A DNA stretch of 64,000 bases from Lytechinus variegatus (GCF_018143015.1 NC_054741.1:63214697-63278696), one strand, 5' to 3'. Positions 46,095-57,900 are shown, counted from the stretch's first letter. The notes: generated by a model not told the origin, from the letters alone. A program made the numbers and translations.

Positions 46095-47590
46095 AAATCC
46101 GAAGCTTCGTTAATCCGAAGGTTCGTTAGTCCGAAAACGAAATGATTAACGAACCTTATTTCGTTTCCGGACTAACGAACCTTCGGAACAACGAACCTTA
46201 TTTCGTTTTCGGATTAAGCCCCTTTCACAATTGACGTACGACCATTTGCGACCTTTTGATCGTGCGACAGGCTGCAACAGGCATCAATCGCTAATCATCT
46301 CATAAGGTCGCACAGAGGCTTTCACAGTTGCAACAGCTGTCGTACAACAAAAACAACTAGTAAACCCCGTTGCACGAGTAAGTCGCATGTGCTCTTATTG
46401 TGCTCGTGCGATAACATGCGAGTGTTGCACGAGGGATTGCGAGTGGAACGGTCGCATAAATGCGAATGAAACGGTAGTGCAATGTTGTAAGCCGTTGCGA
46501 TCGGTCTTGCAACAGTCTTATGGCCCATATATTATCGCACCCAGTCGCAAGACAGGTCTCTGTACATGTAGGTCGCTAGCGCATGTGCAAGTGTTGTGCG
46601 AACTCCAGTCGAATAAATGCGATTACTTAGTCGTGCCACCTCTCGCACCAAGTCGTACAACGTTGAACAACACTCGCACGATGATCACCTGACCGATGGT
46701 ACGACCCCGGGTACGGCCTGAAGCGAGTGAATCGATCGCATTTGATCGCGTTCGGATTTTGAACATGTTCAAAATTCAGTTGTGACCAGTCACGACCACC
46801 TCGAGTTCGTGCGACTGTCTACAACGACTACGAGTTCTCGCAAGACACCAAGAGATCGATCGTGCAACAACAAGAAAAAACTGTTGCAGGCGGTCGTAAA
46901 CTGGTCGGACGTCAATTGTGAAAGGGGCTGAACGGTCGCATAAATGCGAATGCAACAGTAGTGGAATGTTGTAAGCCGTAATTTCGATAGGTCTTGCAAC
47001 AGTTTTATATAATCGCACCCAGTCGCAAGACTGGTCTCTGTAGGTCTCTAGCACATGTTCAAGTGTTGTACGACCTCCAGTCGACTAAATGCGACTATAC
47101 TTAGTTGTGCCACCTCTCGCAACAAGTCGTACAACGTTGAACAACGCTCACACGATGATCGCCCGACCGATGGTACGACCTGATGCGAGTGAATCAGTCG
47201 TATTTATTCGCGTTTGGATTTTAAACATGTTCAAAGTTCAGATGCGACCAGTCACGACCAACTCCGACCACCTCGAGTTCGTGCGATCGTCTACAACGAC
47301 TGCGAGTGCTCGCAAGACACCAAGAGATCGATCGTGCAACGACAAGAAAAAACTGTTGCAGGCGGTCGTAAACAGGTCGTACGTCAATTGTGAAAGGGGC
47401 TTTAACGAACCTTCGGAACATCGAACCTTATTTCGTTTTTGCATTATCGAACCTTCGGAATAACGCCACAAATTTTCGGATTGACGAACCCTCTTACGTT
47501 TTCGGATTAACAAACATCGAGGTGTAGGCAATTTACGTGTTTCGGAATAACGAACCTTCGGAATAAAGAACCTTCAGAATTACGAAGTGA
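46095..47590. repeat. Repeat of AACGAACCTTCGGAATAACG units, split by a MITE
   Basis: At 46095-46216 and again at 47402-47590 the sequence is made of short, partly palindromic words (TTCGTTAATCCGAAGG, AACGAACCTTCGGAA, TTATTTCGTTTTCGGATTA). The MITE at 46217-47401 interrupts this array. Confidence 0.75.
46217..47401. mobile_element. TTA-flanked MITE with internal tandem duplication
   Basis: Terminal inverted repeats begin AGCCCCTTTCACAATTGACG on both ends and continue TACGACC. The flanks are TTA (46214-46216 and 47402-47404), a 3-bp duplication as in PIF/Harbinger-type elements. The interior contains two ~470-bp direct copies (about 46448-46927 and 46929-47401) rich in GTCGTAC and GCGAC words. 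The frames it opens are in repeat DNA with no family match. Confidence 0.8.
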
Positions 47591-48244
47591 AATGGTTGAT
47601 CCAAGAGATATGTTTGTTATTGTGCGTGATACAGAAAGTGAATGTTACCTTTATGATATTTTATTGATAATTTGTGATGATTTGAATTACGCTTAGACTT
47701 GGATTCCCAATTGTTAATGAACTGAATCAAATTTCCTATCTGTTTTAGTTAATAGGGCTATTACGGCACATCTTTGCAAATTACCAATTTGTGCAATATA
47801 TATAGCAAATTTGTGGATTATACTTAATTTTGAATTCGATAGGAATGCCAGTAGAAAGCATTACTTATTTCAAATAAACATTTGAACACTAAATATTGAA
47901 TAACATTAAGATGAGGAAAATATGCACATTCCACGGGTACATTTGGGTAAATTGCACATTTAAAGAAAATTATCAAAATGTGCCCATGATATATACCTAT
48001 TTTTTATCTTTAATCTTTTTCAGTTTGTTGGGTTTTTTAAAATGTATTAAACTGTTTATTTGAATGTCTTGTAATTTGTTCATGTTGCATAATTTTGCCA
48101 GTGTATTATACATTGTACTGTACTTATTCATCTCTTGTTTTTTGGAAATTTCGAATGAATTAAACTATAAACTCAATTGGTAATTCTATTAGATTCAAAA
48201 TTTTATTCATAATGATAAGTATTAATATACATTTATCTTGCTGC

Positions 48245-48415
48245 TGCTAGTAGTAGTTACTAGTAATAACAGTAATAACAACAACAATAAAAATGAAAAC
48301 AAATATATCTATAATAATGATAATTATAGTGGAAATAAATGTATTGATAATAATAATGATAATGATAATAATAATAATGATAATAATAATAATAGTAATA
48401 ATAATGATCTCACAG
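48245..48415. repeat. AAT/GAT microsatellite
   Basis: Mostly AATAATAATGAT. The poly-Asn and poly-Ile frames on the two strands are artefacts. Confidence 0.9.
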
Positions 48416-48599
48416 CGGGCCCTGCTTAACATGATAATTCTACTGTCAGGTAAATAATTGATTACATGTGAAACATAAGAATATGGTAATCTGCACTGTG
48501 ACTCTTACACACCATCCGTTAAATCATACTTAATCCTTTAAATTTTGTGAACAAGGTAAGACCTCTTGTTCTATTCTTCAGAATAGACTAGAACACCAG

Positions 48600-48757
48600 G
48601 CTCCGTAACACAAAGATTAGCGATCAATCGCTAAATGAACTGACCAATCAAGATCAATGATACACGCGCATTTGTCGCAAACTACTGTCTAGGAACCAAC
48701 CAGAAGTGTTCTTTCATATTTGCTATTCATCGCAAACCTTTGTGTTACGGAGCCCAG
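48600..48757. mobile_element. MITE with CTCCGTAACACAAAG ends
   Basis: GCTCCGTAACACAAAG at the left and its inverse (CTTTGTGTTACGGAGC) at the right; related to the element at 203-338. It lies within the upstream block of A4: TAGAACACCAG occurs on both sides, whereas the other A upstream blocks have it once. Confidence 0.7.
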
Positions 48758-48764
48758 TTGTATA

Positions 48765-49150
48765 GAACACCAGTTGTATTTCCAAATGAAAACATTGAAA
48801 CAAGCGATCGGTCGCCAAATGACTCTCATTGTTTCATTAACTTTCAAAGCTAAAAGGGACAAGATAATTAATAGACCGCGTCAATCAAAATTAAATAAGA
48901 GAGATAGAGAGAGTCCTTGGATCTCTATAGAAACGTATTAGTTGGTTGTTCACTCGTTTTATTTGTTTATTTTTAATTTTTTGACCTGTATTATGTATTA
49001 ATTACGCATTTAATTGGAAACGAAATTCCTAGTGACAGATTTTACCTATCATAAACAAATTACGTAAAATGATCTTTTTGTTCAATTCTTTAACTGTCAT
49101 ATCTTGTCATATTGCAATCTTCCGATCGTAAAAAACAAACATTTTCAATC
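48765..49150 (+). promoter_or_regulatory. Conserved upstream block of A4
   Basis: CAAGCGATCGGTCGCCAAAT, GATAATTAATAGACCG and AAATTACGTAAAATG (about 49056), in the same order as before A3 and A6. Confidence 0.55.
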
Positions 49151-49174
49151 TAAATTTTGATTATTTCCAAATAC

Positions 49175-49182
49175 TATAAAAG
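49175..49182 (+). promoter_or_regulatory. TATA box of gene A4
   Basis: TATAAAAG 93 bp upstream of the ATG in the conserved ATACTATAAAAGGGAG context. Confidence 0.8.
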
Positions 49183-49267
49183 GGAGAAGATAAAGCCATT
49201 AATCACTCATTCATCAGCATCAACTCTTCATTTGGTTCAAAACGCTCAACTCATCAAACCTCCTGAA

Positions 49268-50864
49268 ATGGCTCAATCGGTAAGTATATAACATTACTCT
49301 TGTGCAAAACAGTTATAGTTTTAGTTTTCAAAGCATTTTATAGATATAAAGAGAAGAAAAAAATGAAAAATTTGATGACACGAATTTATTTGTGAAATCG
49401 TTTATGTAAATAGAAATCTGCATTATACACCAAAAGGTTTATCTTGGATCTCACAAGCCTGGGTATACCGATTTGTTTTATTCCCCCGATCCGCCAATGG
49501 TATATGTTATTAAATTCCATGTATATTAAGCCTTGGGATTATAAACTTTATATTTATTTTTTAACCAGTTTTTATATTCTTTTCATGTTACATCTATTTA
49601 ATTTCGTTTGATTATGACTTTTATCCTGTTTTGATTTTCCAATTTTGGTCAATTCTTAAAATGTTCATGTTATCATTTAAAGTACTATTCAAGAGTATAT
49701 AAATGAGTTTTTTTTTCATTATTTCCCTTATACAGGTAAAAACATTCTGCGTTTGTCTGTGTCTCGTTACATTCTTTGCAATGGAAGTGAAAGGTATGGA
49801 TTTTTGGTACTTTTTTTAATTAAAAATTGATTTAAAAAAGAGGCATTTTTCTAAATTTGCAGATATCTTTTTCACTTGGGTACTGTTTCTATCATGGTTT
49901 TCATCATGTATGATGCATTTATTTTGAGGGGATGACATAGAACTTTTCATTTAAAAAAATGGAATAAGGAAAGAGAAGAAGGTGAAATATGATGTTATTT
50001 TCTGAATTCTATGTCGAAATTTTTGCTCGCCTGCTTCGCTCTCTCGAAACTTCTTTTAAAATGATCTTTCTTTCTTTTCCCGATGCACCATATTCTTGCC
50101 CCTCAAAACGTTTGACTCGATATGTCACTAATTTGTTATGTGTGTTACTGATAAATTCAACGAAAAATCATGATTTGATAATTTCCTTGATTTCTAGCCC
50201 AAACTACCGATCGCACTGCAGAGTTCGAAGCCCTATGTGACAGATACAGGCAGGTGGTTGACACGTGTGAAGAAGATCTAAGAGGACTTCTTACATCTAC
50301 TGAACAGAACCTGTTTGATGAAGCTGAGAATGATATGGTGTGTTTGGTAGAGGAAGGAGAGCAGGATAGCGCTGATGCCTGTGAAATCTTGGAAAAAATT
50401 TGCCTTGAAGTTGTCGACTGTTCCTCTACAGGTAAGTAACATCTTCATATCCTCTAATGCCATTTAAAAAGATTTTTTACTGCTTTTGTTGACATCGCGA
50501 TATCGTCCAAAAACATTTATATGTATTGCAACAGATCCCTCTTCCTATATTAAATTGTTCCTCTTCTCAGTTTATCATAGTTAATCTCAATGATATTTTC
50601 AATCAAAATTAATTCATATTTCAAACAAACGTAATTTATCATAATCTCTCCCTTTTCCAAAAGTTAAAAACTAACCGAAATACAACATTTCAAGGAAATT
50701 ATCCTTAAATATCCATGTTTACATGATATGCATTCCGATTATTCAAAGGAGTTTCTTCGTATGTTAACGATTGTAATTATATTTCATTACTTGCAGCTCG
50801 TTTCAGACGTTCCTCGTCTGTCTCTGCCGAATCGTCATCAGTTGAATCTAGTGAAACAGACTGA
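49268..50864 (+). CDS. Secreted six-cysteine protein A4 (four exons)
   Basis: Exons are 49268-49279 (M-A-Q-S), 49736-49793, 50198-50431 and 50797-50864; 123 aa. The signal exon is V-K-T-F-C-V-C-L-C-L-V-T-F-F-A. The mature residues match A3 almost throughout, with the six cysteines spaced as in A1, then R-F-R-R and the Ser/Glu tail. Intron 2 and the 60 bp before exon 3 are also close to A3. AATAAA is at 51030-51035. Function unknown. Confidence 0.85.
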
Positions 50865-51029
50865 GGAGGTCATCGCAGGTCAAAAATCGAAACACAGTAC
50901 CCCATATTTGCTTTGAGACCGACGTAATGTCTTATGAAAATCACTTTTCCATTCGACTTTTATATTAAGTAACATTTTTAGATGCTGCTTGTTTCCTTTT
51001 TATGTCTCATCCATTCACTAGTATATTCA

Positions 51030-51035
51030 AATAAA
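51030..51035 (+). terminator. Polyadenylation signal of gene A4
   Basis: AATAAA about 165 bp after the stop, in the conserved TTCAAATAAAATTCTAATCA context. Confidence 0.65.
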
Positions 51036-51109
51036 ATTCTAATCAAATATTGAAAAATGTAATAGTTTGCCTCAGTTATTGTCATAAGTTTGATTATTTT
51101 TTGTATGAT

Positions 51110-51620
51110 TGGAAAAAAGATACGTGAGTAAACTTGATTAATTGAGAGAAAAAATATTGTATAAATAAAGTTGATTGTGAGACCCCTTCCACGGGAACTA
51201 GGGGGGTTAATCGGGGAGGGGTTCCAAATAAAGAATGTTCCTTATATACTGTTGGAGTACAGTGCAAAGAAAGGAAATGATAATGGGAATTTCTTTCTTC
51301 AGCTAGAGTCAAGATGCTAGAGGGCCTGGACAAAAAGACAGTGTGTGTGGGTGTGTGCACCTGTGTATAAGGGTGTGTGAGAGAGAGAAAGAAGGGGAGG
51401 GAGAAAGAGGAACATGAGAATTAAAAGAGAGGGGTAAAATATAAATAATTTGAGAGACAACCTATATTATGATAGAGTTAGGGGTGGGTGTAAGCCATGT
51501 GGGTGTGCGCGATGAAGAGCTGATATAATGCAAAAGGAAGTGTGAAAAGCTAATGCACGAGTATGCAATAGATGGGTGTATGCTATTTGTTTTTGAGTGT
51601 GCGTGAGGGTGTGTGTGTGT
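51110..51620. repeat. Shared 3'-flank block of the A genes (A4)
   Basis: Includes CCCTTCCACGGGAACTAGGG, AGCTAGAGTCAAGATGCTAG and a GA-rich run; the inverse of 54480-55260 downstream of A5. Confidence 0.75.
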
Positions 51621-51654
51621 GTGTAAAATATATTCGTCCCCCCTTGTTAAAGAT

Positions 51655-51695
51655 AAAGGATTGATTGATTGATAGATAGATAGATAGATAGATAA
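51655..51695. repeat. GATT/GATA microsatellite
   Basis: GATTGATTGATAGATAGATA run. Confidence 0.9.
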
Positions 51696-51769
51696 ATTTT
51701 ATTTCCACACGGTAAAAAACCCAAACAGATACAGAGTCTGATGTGCTTTCGGGCCGTGCCTTGATCTTA

Positions 51770-52411
51770 AGCCAGCCTGACACTTGCATGATTTTGTGTC
51801 ACGCATTGGCACGACTCAAGTCGTACCAGTGCGTAAATTAGTCGTGAACTGGCGTGAAGTGTGCGTAAACACGTCGTGACTGCGTGCCATGTCTTGACGA
51901 GAATTTTGAAATGTTCAAAATTTTGGTCACGACAAAATTTAGCGACCGAGTCGTGAACTATGCGCAAACTCTTCGTGAACTCTTCGTGAACTCGTCGGGA
52001 CGATACGCGAGGATACGTGCCAGTGCGTGACAGTGCGCGCCATGCCACGACTGTCACGAATGGTTCACGAACAGCTCACGTCCATAGAGATGTATATTCA
52101 TCTCTATGCTCACGTCGTGTTCACGAATAGTTCAGCACGACGCCGTCCGAATTGCGCACACTCATCGTGCAAGTGCGGGAAGTGCGTAAACTATGCGCAA
52201 ACTATGCGTGAACTCGTCGTGCCAGTTCGTGTCAATTTGGACACTGACGGGCAAGCATTCGTGAACTATTCGTGAACTCGTCGTGAAGTTGTCGTGAACT
52301 ATGCGTGAACAAGTCGTAAGCAGTGCGGGAGCCTCCCAGTTCGTGCCCCAAAATGGCACGACTTGCCACGACAAAATCGTGGCCAAAAGTCGTGCAAGTG
52401 TCAGCCTGGCT
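51770..52411. mobile_element. TTA-flanked MITE, CGTG-rich foldback interior
   Basis: Ends are inverted: AGCCAGCCTGACACTTGCAT on the left, AGCCAGGCTGACACTTGCAC in reverse complement on the right, flanked by TTA (51767-51769, 52412-52414). The interior is dominated by repeated GTCGTGAACT and CGTGCCA words, many in opposite orientation, with a near-perfect hairpin CATAGAGATG-TATATT-CATCTCTATG at about 52084-52109 near the middle. Probably PIF/Harbinger-type; no transposase. Confidence 0.8.
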
Positions 52412-52599
52412 TTAGTATACATGAATAACACATAAAAATAATAATCATAATTCTTACAAGTTGATGATAAAAGTTAATATAAATTATTATAATAAAAAGA
52501 TAATGATAAGTTGAAAAAATACAGAATATCTTCAGTATGAATGCATTATACAGAAAATATGACATTTTTTAGGGTGAAATATTACTCAGATGCAAAGTT

Positions 52600-53210
52600 A
52601 TAAATTAAAACCAAATATGAAATTATACTCTTCGTATAATTTGTAAATTTCTAGTTACAAATTGGTACAGGTAACTTTAATTCAGCTTTCATTTTGTAGA
52701 AGATTTTTTTTTTATTTTGCAATTTGGGGTTATGTATAATTATGTTGCTCACTGTATACATTTTTTTTAAATTCACCCCGAAAAAGCCTTGCTTTTGGAC
52801 ACGACAAGAGCTTATCACGAAAGAAGTGACACCACCATGCAAGACAAACTGTGCTCTCTTTCTCCGATTATTCATGAACCAGCCAAATTGCATCCCACAA
52901 GTTTGATCTTGACAGTAATGGAACAATAGAATAATTAATGGCATCAGAAACTCCTACCAAAAATTAAATGTCGAACTGTAGCTTTGAAGATAAAATAGGG
53001 ACCAAATTCATTCATTTTTTAAAGAAAAATAGTATTCAATATAACGAGGATCAATCGTAAAAAAATCCATAGCGAGTTCTGCAAGTATACATGTACTATT
53101 TTTTTTTACTGAATGGACACCAGTTCTGCATCAACAAAATGGAAAGCAAATTTGTTTAGTAAACCGTAATTGTAAAGAAATGTTAAATACTTTAATGTTT
53201 GAATAGCCAC
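52600..53210 (+). repeat. Duplicated non-coding block, copy 2
   Basis: Second copy of the 33240-33790 block, same strand, with the same word order and different indels. Confidence 0.65.
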
Positions 53211-53219
53211 ATAACGTTG

Positions 53220-53530
53220 GCCAACCCCGACCACCCTTGTTGATACTGCATTATATACCCTCATTTTTGTTCATTTAATGTTTAATTTTGACATAGTTTG
53301 TATATTATTTCGTCTATTTATTTTACATTTCTGTTTACTACAATTTTACCTTTTCCAATTGTATTTTATTCATGCTTTGATATATTAAGTTTTTCGTTCT
53401 TATTTTTGTAAGCTTATGTTGGTATTGTTTGTTACTATCACTTGTTCACGGCCTTGCTGAAAAGCAGCTTCTAGCTGAAAGCAGGCATTTTAACATAAAT
53501 AAACATAAATAAAATATAATACAATACAAT
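53220..53530 (+). repeat. Possible LINE 3' tail
   Basis: AT-rich sequence ending CCTTGCTGAAAAGCAGCTTC, TAGCTGAAAGCAGGC and tandem AACATAAATA words, the style of a non-LTR 3' end. No coding part adjoins it. Confidence 0.35.
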
Positions 53531-54475
53531 TGATAATTTTGCCACACAGAGCGGGATTGACGTGCAATTTCGACTTCTGTGATTGACTAATGCTTAGCCC
53601 CACATTTTCTTAGCCTGGTTTCGTTCATACTGCATATCTTAGCACGAAAATAAGCCGACTAACACTGCTTTTTTTGCAGGACCAGAAAGTACCGTACTAT
53701 TTACCGTACTAGCCCACTTTTTTCTTTTTTTTGCAGGAGTTTCTGCATTTATTGAAAGTCAAAAATAAATTTACAATACATAAAACATAACCGTAGTATG
53801 ATATGAAAGTACATTGTAATTTGACAAATTTATAATAGTGTCAACAAAATTTAGACATGAATACAATTAAAGGATAAGACAAAGTAATGAAAAAAAAATG
53901 CAGTGGCAAACTATATAAGCAAAAATATGATTGAGCAATAGCAGCAAAAAGGGGGAAAATCGCTACATGGAAACCTATTATTTTATAGGTCTAGGTCTCG
54001 AAGAAAATGTTACGTCACAAATCATCAGAAAAGGAGAAAAAAGAAAAAAGAAGAAATGAAGTGTGCTAAAACTTTGCTAAAACCATGGAAGGTCCATGCT
54101 AAAACGTAATGAGAAACCGAAGTGGGCTAAGCTTAACCCCGGGAAATGGGGGGGGGGCTAAGAGGGGGAGGGGGTATTAGTCCCACCGGGGTTAAGGAAA
54201 ATATGTGCAGTGTGCAAAGCATATTATAACAAATTGAAAATGTTTTAGATAGTGTAGCAATAGAAATATATCAACTATGTTAGGTGATTGATATAATAAC
54301 ATGATCGTATTTTGAGTATAGAAAATTGAAAAAAAAATAAAATTGCCTATTGAAGAAAAAAAAGCAAAATTAATTGAAGAAAGTATTTCAAAAGAGAGCG
54401 ATATCAAAACAAATATTAGTTCCTTGCTAATCCTTTTTTTGCCTCAGATATTACTGAATGCCATTTAATGTATTT
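53531..54475. other. Stretch without a supported gene
   Basis: Contains a small local repeat (GTACCGTACTATTTACCGTACTAG near 53690) and G-runs near 54148. Possible remnants of an inverted-end element (CATACTGCATATCTTAGC against CACACTGCACATATTTTCCT in reverse complement) but the match is short. Confidence 0.4.
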
Positions 54476-54479
54476 TGGA

Positions 54480-55260
54480 AAATATTGAAAAATAATAAGG
54501 ATCCTGAGACCATATAGACCGGATTACATCTTTTATATTTACTTGTGTTAATCGTATGCCTGTTCCTCTGTCTCTCCCCCTCCCTATTACTTTTTCTCAT
54601 TCTCTCTCTTCATTCTATGTATATCATCTTTCATCTTGCTCTTTCCACGTATCTCTCTCTCTTATTCTTGTCTGCCTATCTCTATAACACTCATACACCC
54701 ACACACACACCCACACACCCTAACACAAATAGAACACACACACATCTATTGCATACTCATGCATTAGCTTCTCACTCTTCATTTTGTATTATTTCAGCTT
54801 TTCATCGCGCACACCCACCTGACTCACTGCTACCTCTCACTCTATCATAATATAGGTTGTCTTTCAAGTTATTTATATTTTACCCCTCTCTTTTAATTCT
54901 CATGTTCCTCTTTCTCCCTCCCCCTCTTTCTCTCTCTCCCTCACACACCCTTATACACAGGTGCACACCCACCCACGCACACTTTCTTTTTATCCAGGCT
55001 CTCTCACTAGCATCTTGACTCTAGCTGGCGAAAAAAAATGCCCATTATCATTTCCCTTTTTTGCACTATGCTCCAACATGACATAAGGAGCACTTTTATA
55101 ATGAATAATAATGACTCCCCTAGTTCCCGTGGCAGGGGTCACGCAATCAGCCTTATTTACAAAATAATCTTTTCTTCTTTTTTTTAAATTTTTTTCTGTC
55201 AACTAATTAAGTTTACTCACGTATTCTTTTTCCACTTTTCAACTTCCAATTACCTTTCTC
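54480..55260. repeat. Shared 3'-flank block of the A genes (A5)
   Basis: Starts near GAGACCATATAGACCGGATT, continues with a CT run, ATACTCATGCATTAGCTTCT and AGCATCTTGACTCTAGCTGG, then CCTAGTTCCCGTGGCAGGGG. Confidence 0.75.
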
Positions 55261-55495
55261 CAACACTCCAAATAATCAAACTTATGAGAATGACTGAGCC
55301 AAATTATCAGATTTTTCAATATTTTGTTAGAATTTTATTTTAATATTCATTAGTGGGTGAAAGAGACATAAAAAAGAGTCATGCAGCATCTTTAGAAGTA
55401 TATATTAAAGTCGAATGAAAAAGTGATTTCGTAAACACTACGACTCAAGGCAAAGATGGGTACTGTGTTTCGGCCTTTGACCTGCGATGACCCCC

Positions 55496-57900
55496 TCAGT
55501 CTGTTTCACTAGATTCAACGGATGACGATTCGGCAGAGACAGACGAAGAACGTCTGAAACGAGCTGCAAGTAATAAAATATAATCAAAATCATTATTAAC
55601 ATATGAAGAAACTCCTATATTATTAATTGGAATGCATATCATGTAAACATTGATATGATATTTAAGGATAATTTCAAAATTAATTTGAAATATCATTTAT
55701 CGGTTTGTTTTTATCTTTTGGAAAATGGAGAGATTATGATAACTTTCGTATGTTTGGTATGTGGATAATGAAGACCATAAATTGCATAAAGAGAATTAAA
55801 ACACTAGATTTTCATTACAACTTTCATTGAGTCTAACTATGAAAAAGTGAGAAGAGGGACAATCTAATATAAGAAGAGGGATACTTTGCATTACATAAAT
55901 AAATAATGTTTTGAACCCGGGGGAGCCACTTACATTGGCGAGTGGATACCATGCGCGACCAAAAAACACGTAAAAAGGATGTTTTTTTTAAGATAGGGCA
56001 CGATACTTACGTAACGTGATAAGGGTGTCAAAAACACAAAAATAATGAAAAAGGGTATCTATTTCGCTCGGAAATTTACGTGTTTCGGGTAAAATTTGCG
56101 GGGATGATAAAACAAAATTAAAATGTTTTATATAGTGTGTCCTTTTTGCCCCAACACTACGTATTTAGAGTCCGCTTTACGCGAGGTGTGGAAGGTCTGG
56201 TTGTACTAAACTAAGATGTGTAAAACAGTAAACATGGTAAAGGTAAAACCGACGACCGAAAGACCCGTGGCATAACAATGAAATATTCCTGTACTTGTTT
56301 AGGGGTTCATTTCAGGGAATATTTGCCAAGAGTATCGTTTTGTTTCCAATACGTGTTAAGGGTATGGTTTCACACGCCAATACTTGCACTTTCAGAATAT
56401 TGAAATTACGTGTTTAGGGTGCTTTTCGAGACCCCATGGTCGCGCATGGTATCCACTCGTCAATGGAAGTGGCCCCCGGGGTTTTGAACGATATCTCAAA
56501 GTGTCAACAAAAGCAGCAAAAAATCTTTATAAATGGAATTAGGGGATTTGAAGATATTACCTGTAGAGGAACAGTCGACAACTTCAAGGCAAATTTTTTC
56601 CAAGATTTCACAGGCATCAGCGCTATTCTGCTCTCCTTCCTCTACCAGACACACCATATTATTCTCAGCTTCATCAAACAGGTTCTGTTCAGTAGATGTA
56701 AGAAGTCCTCTTAGATCTTCTTCACACGTGTCAACCACCTGCCTGTATCTGTCACATAGGGCTTCAAACTCTGCAGTGCGATCGGTAGTTTGGGCTAGAA
56801 ATCAAGGAAATTATCAAATCGTGATTTTGTTTTCATTGCATTTACCAAAAACACATAGAACAAACCAGTGGCATATTGAGCCAAAAATTTGAGGGGGCAA
56901 GATATGGCGCATTGGGAAAATATTTTTTTTAAGTTTCGAAGAGAGCGAAGCAAGTGAGCAAAAATTTGATACAATATTCAGAAAATGATATTACATTTTC
57001 ACCCTTTCTATCTTTCCCTTTTTTATTCCTTTCCTCTTTTGTTTGGGGGCAAGCGCCCCGGCTAGCCCTCTCCCATGTACGCCACTGGAACAAACATATA
57101 ATTTACATTGTTTACTGATGATCTCCATCATCACAATAAAAAAATGAAAATAAGACACCTAAACAAACAAATTGACAAGTGTTGTTCTGTAATGTAGAAA
57201 CTCACTGTCCTAACAATATGAAAAGTTATATGTCATCCTCCCCAAACAAAGTAGACATATCAAACTTGATGAAAGTCATGATAGAAACAGCACCAAAGTG
57301 AGAAAAGATATCTGCCAGTTTCGAAAAAAGCCTCTATCAATTTTTGATTGAAAAAAAAAAATCCATACCTTTTACTCCCATTGCAAAAAATGCAACGAGA
57401 CACAGACAAACGCAGAATGTTTTTACCTGTAAAAGGGAAAAATGAAGAAAACAAATCAAATCATTTGTATACTCTAAAATAATAGTTTTAATGATAACAT
57501 GAACATTTTAAGAATTAGTTGAAATTGGAAGGCAAAAAAGGAATAGGAGTGATTATTAAATGGAATGAAATGGATGTCACATGAAAAGAATATAAAAATT
57601 GTAAAGAAAAGAAAACAGTTTCTAATCCTAAAGCTTAATATAAATGGAATTTTAATAGAAAATACCATTGGCGGATCGGGGAACTAAAACAAAGAGGTAT
57701 ACCCATACTTATGAGATCTAAGATAAAAAATTCGCTGTAAAATGGAGATTTCTTTTTATATAAACGATTTCACAAATAAATCATAATTCATGTCATCAAA
57801 TTTGTCCTTTTTTCTTCTCATTTTATATATTAAATGCTTTAAAAGCTTATACTATAACTGTTTTGCACAAAAGCAATGTTATACTTACCCAATGAGCCAT
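55496..57900 (-). CDS. Secreted six-cysteine protein A5 (four exons)
   Basis: Minus-strand exons are 57889-57900, 57369-57426, 56561-56794 and 55496-55563; 123 aa. The first exon reads M-A-H-W instead of M-A-Q-S, still 12 nt with a GTAAGT donor. The signal exon is V-K-T-F-C-V-C-L-C-L-V-A-F-F-A and ends M-G-V-K-A. Exon 3 is of the E-N-N-M-V-C / E-Q-N-S-A-D type, like A2. The tail is unchanged. Intron 3 is enlarged by the DNA element at 55917-56480, leaving splice sites intact. Divergently paired with A6. Function unknown. Confidence 0.85.
55917..56480. mobile_element. DNA element with ~45-bp inverted ends and 9-bp duplication
   Basis: Both ends carry GCGAGTGGATACCATGCGCG (left) or its near copy ACGAGTGGATACCATGCGCG (right, reverse complement), preceded by CCGGGGG and CCACTT. 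GTTTTGAAC flanks it at 55908-55916 and 56481-56489. A 9-bp duplication with long inverted ends suits a Mutator-like non-autonomous element. The interior is repetitive in TACGTGTTTAGGGT-like words. It is inserted in intron 3 of A5. Confidence 0.8.

Noticed and set aside
46387-47531. Cys/Arg-rich proteins in the MITE
   Set aside because: Frames in tandemly duplicated GTCG-rich repeat DNA; they exist on both strands and have no splice or start evidence.
48238-48432. Poly-Asn and poly-Ile proteins
   Set aside because: Opposite-strand readings of an AAT/GAT microsatellite.
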